From positions 62,001 through 126,000 of the forward strand of contig JAFYIE010000079.1 in the NCBI GenBank assembly GCA_017538795.1: a stretch of 64,000 nt of DNA, given 5' to 3'. The position numbers and the translations under genes are program-made. This document shows, one piece after another, positions 62,858-64,000 of the stretch. Source of the DNA: Bacteroidales bacterium (GTDB lineage: Bacteria; Bacteroidota; Bacteroidia; Bacteroidales; F082). A model generated the notes under the pieces. It had not been told where the DNA came from. It was given only the letters and a program-made list of their open reading frames with translations, and ran no database searches. Position 1 is the first letter of the stretch, and every line of letters starts with the position of its first letter.

Positions 62858-62865
62858 TATCTTTG
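62858..62865 (+). promoter_or_regulatory. -7 box for the MBL-fold gene
   Basis: TATCTTTG lies 16 bases before the ATG at 62882. An in-frame upstream start (62846) would lie before this element, so 62882 or 62885 is preferred. Confidence 0.65.
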
Positions 62866-62881
62866 CAGCGATTTTACAACT

Positions 62882-63664
62882 ATGATGAAGATTACCATAT
62901 TAGGCTGCGGCACCTCGCAAGGTGTTCCTGTAATAGGTTGCGACTGTGATGTTTGCAAATCTAACGACCCGAGAGACAAGCGTTTACGCACATCCATTCT
63001 TATTCAGACTGAACGAACCACAATCTGCGTCGATGCGGGTCCCGATTTCCGTCAGCAGATGCTTCGCGAGAACGTGAAACATCTCGATGCCATCCTTATC
63101 ACGCATCAGCACAAGGATCACATTGGCGGTTTGGACGACGTAAGGTCGTTCAATTTCCTCCAAAACATCTCCATGCCGATATATGCGTCGCCTGAAGCGC
63201 AAGAAGAAATCAAGCGTGAGTACTCCTACGCCTTCGTCGATAAAAGCGAGCTCTACCCTGGTGCCCCGACCTATAATCTCATCAACATCGAAGTTGGCAG
63301 GCCTATCGTTATCAACGAGTTAACCATCGAGCCAATTCCGTTGCTGCATCTCAAGATGTTGTGCTATGCGTTTCGTATCGACAACTTCGCATATGTCACC
63401 GACTTTCATTATATATCAGAACAAAGTCTGAAAAAGCTTGAAGGCGTCGAATACCTCATCATCGAGGCGTTGCGCAAAGAGAAACATTATTCGCACATCA
63501 GTCTGCCTGAAGCCATTGAGATTGCGCAAAAATTGAACGTCAAGAAAGCGTGGTTCACTCACGTCAGCCATTCCATGGGAAAAGCTGCGGATGTAAATAA
63601 AACTTTGCCGTCGAACATGATGTTAGCTTACGACGGCTTGAGCATCACGATAGAAAACGACTAA
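62882..63664 (+). CDS. MBL-fold metallo-hydrolase (PhnP/RNase Z-like phosphodiesterase family)
   Basis: About 260 residues of a metallo-beta-lactamase fold. The N-terminal ITILGCGTSQGVPVIGCDCD includes a Cys pair typical of this subgroup. The metal motif THQHKDHIGGLDD (near residue 73) is complete, and the C-terminal ITHVSHSMGK-like WFTHVSHSMG adds a further histidine. Probably a cytoplasmic phosphodiesterase acting on a cyclic or nucleic substrate; not assigned further. ATGs at 62882 and 62885 are both possible starts. Its end overlaps the convergent zinc-ribbon gene by 42 bases. Confidence 0.85.
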   Translation: MMKITILGCGTSQGVPVIGCDCDVCKSNDPRDKRLRTSILIQTERTTICVDAGPDFRQQMLRENVKHLDAILITHQHKDHIGGLDDVRSFNFLQNISMPIYASPEAQEEIKREYSYAFVDKSELYPGAPTYNLINIEVGRPIVINELTIEPIPLLHLKMLCYAFRIDNFAYVTDFHYISEQSLKKLEGVEYLIIEALRKEKHYSHISLPEAIEIAQKLNVKKAWFTHVSHSMGKAADVNKTLPSNMMLAYDGLSITIEND

Positions 63665-64000
63665 ACTGATTCTTTCGTCCTCGTCGAAGCTGTACGCCTG
63701 ATCGTAAACAAGATAATACAGCCTTCCTTTTTGGGTTTTATGAACACTCGTAAAACAATCGAAATCAAAGCCTAGTTCCTCGAGATATCTCCTTGGAACC
63801 GACGTCCGCCCTGAGGGATTGATACTTCTGAGAATCCCTCGGTTTTTCAGCAGAATATTATTAATTTTTCTTATATAAGTCTTCTGTTCGTTATTAACTT
63901 TGTAATAAAAGTTGTTACGGCAGCGGTCGTCACAGAACATTTTATCAGTTCTGCCGGTAATTATCTTATTGCAATAGGGACATTTTTTAGTTTTTCTTCT
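63623..64000 (-). CDS. Zinc-ribbon protein (DUF2116-like), 5' end outside the window
   Basis: The reading frame stays open to the window edge, so the gene starts beyond 64000. Before the internal Met at 63940 it encodes KKCPYCNKIITGRTDK, and after it MFCDDRCRNNF. Together CPYC and CDDRC form a four-cysteine zinc ribbon of the DUF2116 type. The rest (YIRKINNILLKNRGILRSIN and so on) matches a Bacteroidota hypothetical family from memory. Function unknown. The 3' end overlaps the MBL gene by 42 bases, tail to tail. Confidence 0.75.
   Translation of the reverse strand, partial: RRKTKKCPYCNKIITGRTDKMFCDDRCRNNFYYKVNNEQKTYIRKINNILLKNRGILRSINPSGRTSVPRRYLEELGFDFDCFTSVHKTQKGRLYYLVYDQAYSFDEDERISLVVFYRDAQAVVS

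Noticed and set aside
1..64000. tRNA, rRNA, CRISPR array, insertion sequence or prophage
   Set aside because: Intergenic gaps are short and none shows tRNA-like arms, CRISPR-like regular repeats with spacers, transposase frames or phage genes. The short tandem repeats have no spacers.

Overview
The window is a contiguous piece of a Bacteroidota chromosome, most likely from an anaerobic, protein-fermenting member of the Bacteroidales. The evidence is: four predicted secreted proteins with C-terminal type IX secretion (T9SS) sorting domains; a PorD-type T9SS gene; Bacteroidota-type -7 boxes (TAnnTTTG) upstream of most transcription units; a Bacteroidota-type RNA polymerase omega; SusC-like TonB receptor architecture; and both RNF and Na+-NQR redox pumps. 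I see no tRNA, rRNA, CRISPR array, insertion sequence or prophage. Coding density is high and no gene-free stretch exceeds 300 bases.

Layout. 1-1700: pruA (glutamate semialdehyde dehydrogenase) with a terminator. 1762-8690 (minus): a six-gene run of gpsA, a polysaccharide flippase, a TonB-dependent receptor, a secreted heavy-metal-binding (HMA) protein, a GT4 glycosyltransferase and a methyltransferase. 8763-9722 (minus): a YihY/BrkB membrane protein, divergent from rseC. 10395-30708 (plus): a very compact run rnfBCDGEA - C25 (gingipain-family) peptidase - CPA2 cation/proton antiporter - second C25 peptidase - nqrABCDEF. Its internal gaps are 26 bases or less, and the second peptidase gene overlaps nqrA by 19 bases. 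30890-34727 (plus): long-chain acyl-CoA synthetase and a CotH/LTD secreted protein. 34730-38640 (minus): ffh, folD and an OmpA/PD40 protein. 38678-40546 (minus): an LtaS-like sulfatase-fold membrane enzyme. 40692-42151 (plus): yggS and nadE. 42227-43417 (minus): a membrane-anchored PHP-like protein. 43487-48705 (plus): EamA transporter, TrmH-type RNA methyltransferase, acyl-ACP thioesterase, ADP-forming acyl-CoA synthetase and an Mpv17-like protein. 48856-53734 (plus): ABC ATPase, ABC permease, GntR regulator and M16 peptidase, with a palindromic operator at the promoter. 53786-62751 (minus): DUF6913 protein, dapA, M14 carboxypeptidase, bamD, omega, coaBC, porD and recN. 62882-63664 (plus): an MBL-fold hydrolase, then a zinc-ribbon gene (minus) that runs off the window end.

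How the genes fit together. Secreted C25 and M14 peptidases and an M16 peptidase would supply peptides. PruA and an ADP-forming acyl-CoA synthetase fit amino-acid oxidation with substrate-level ATP formation. RNF and NQR would convert ferredoxin and NADH reducing power into an ion gradient, and the CPA2 antiporter could exchange cations for protons. Placing proteases, both pumps and an antiporter in one apparent transcription unit is the most striking feature.

A second theme is intergenic structure. At least seven gene ends are followed immediately by short tandem repeats with 7- or 8-base units (GACYTTA, YAGTTAG, TTAATCAG types), which begin at or inside the stop codon. A different array of TTCACCCC boxes with 21/31/21/33-base spacing follows nqrF and precedes the acyl-CoA synthetase promoter.
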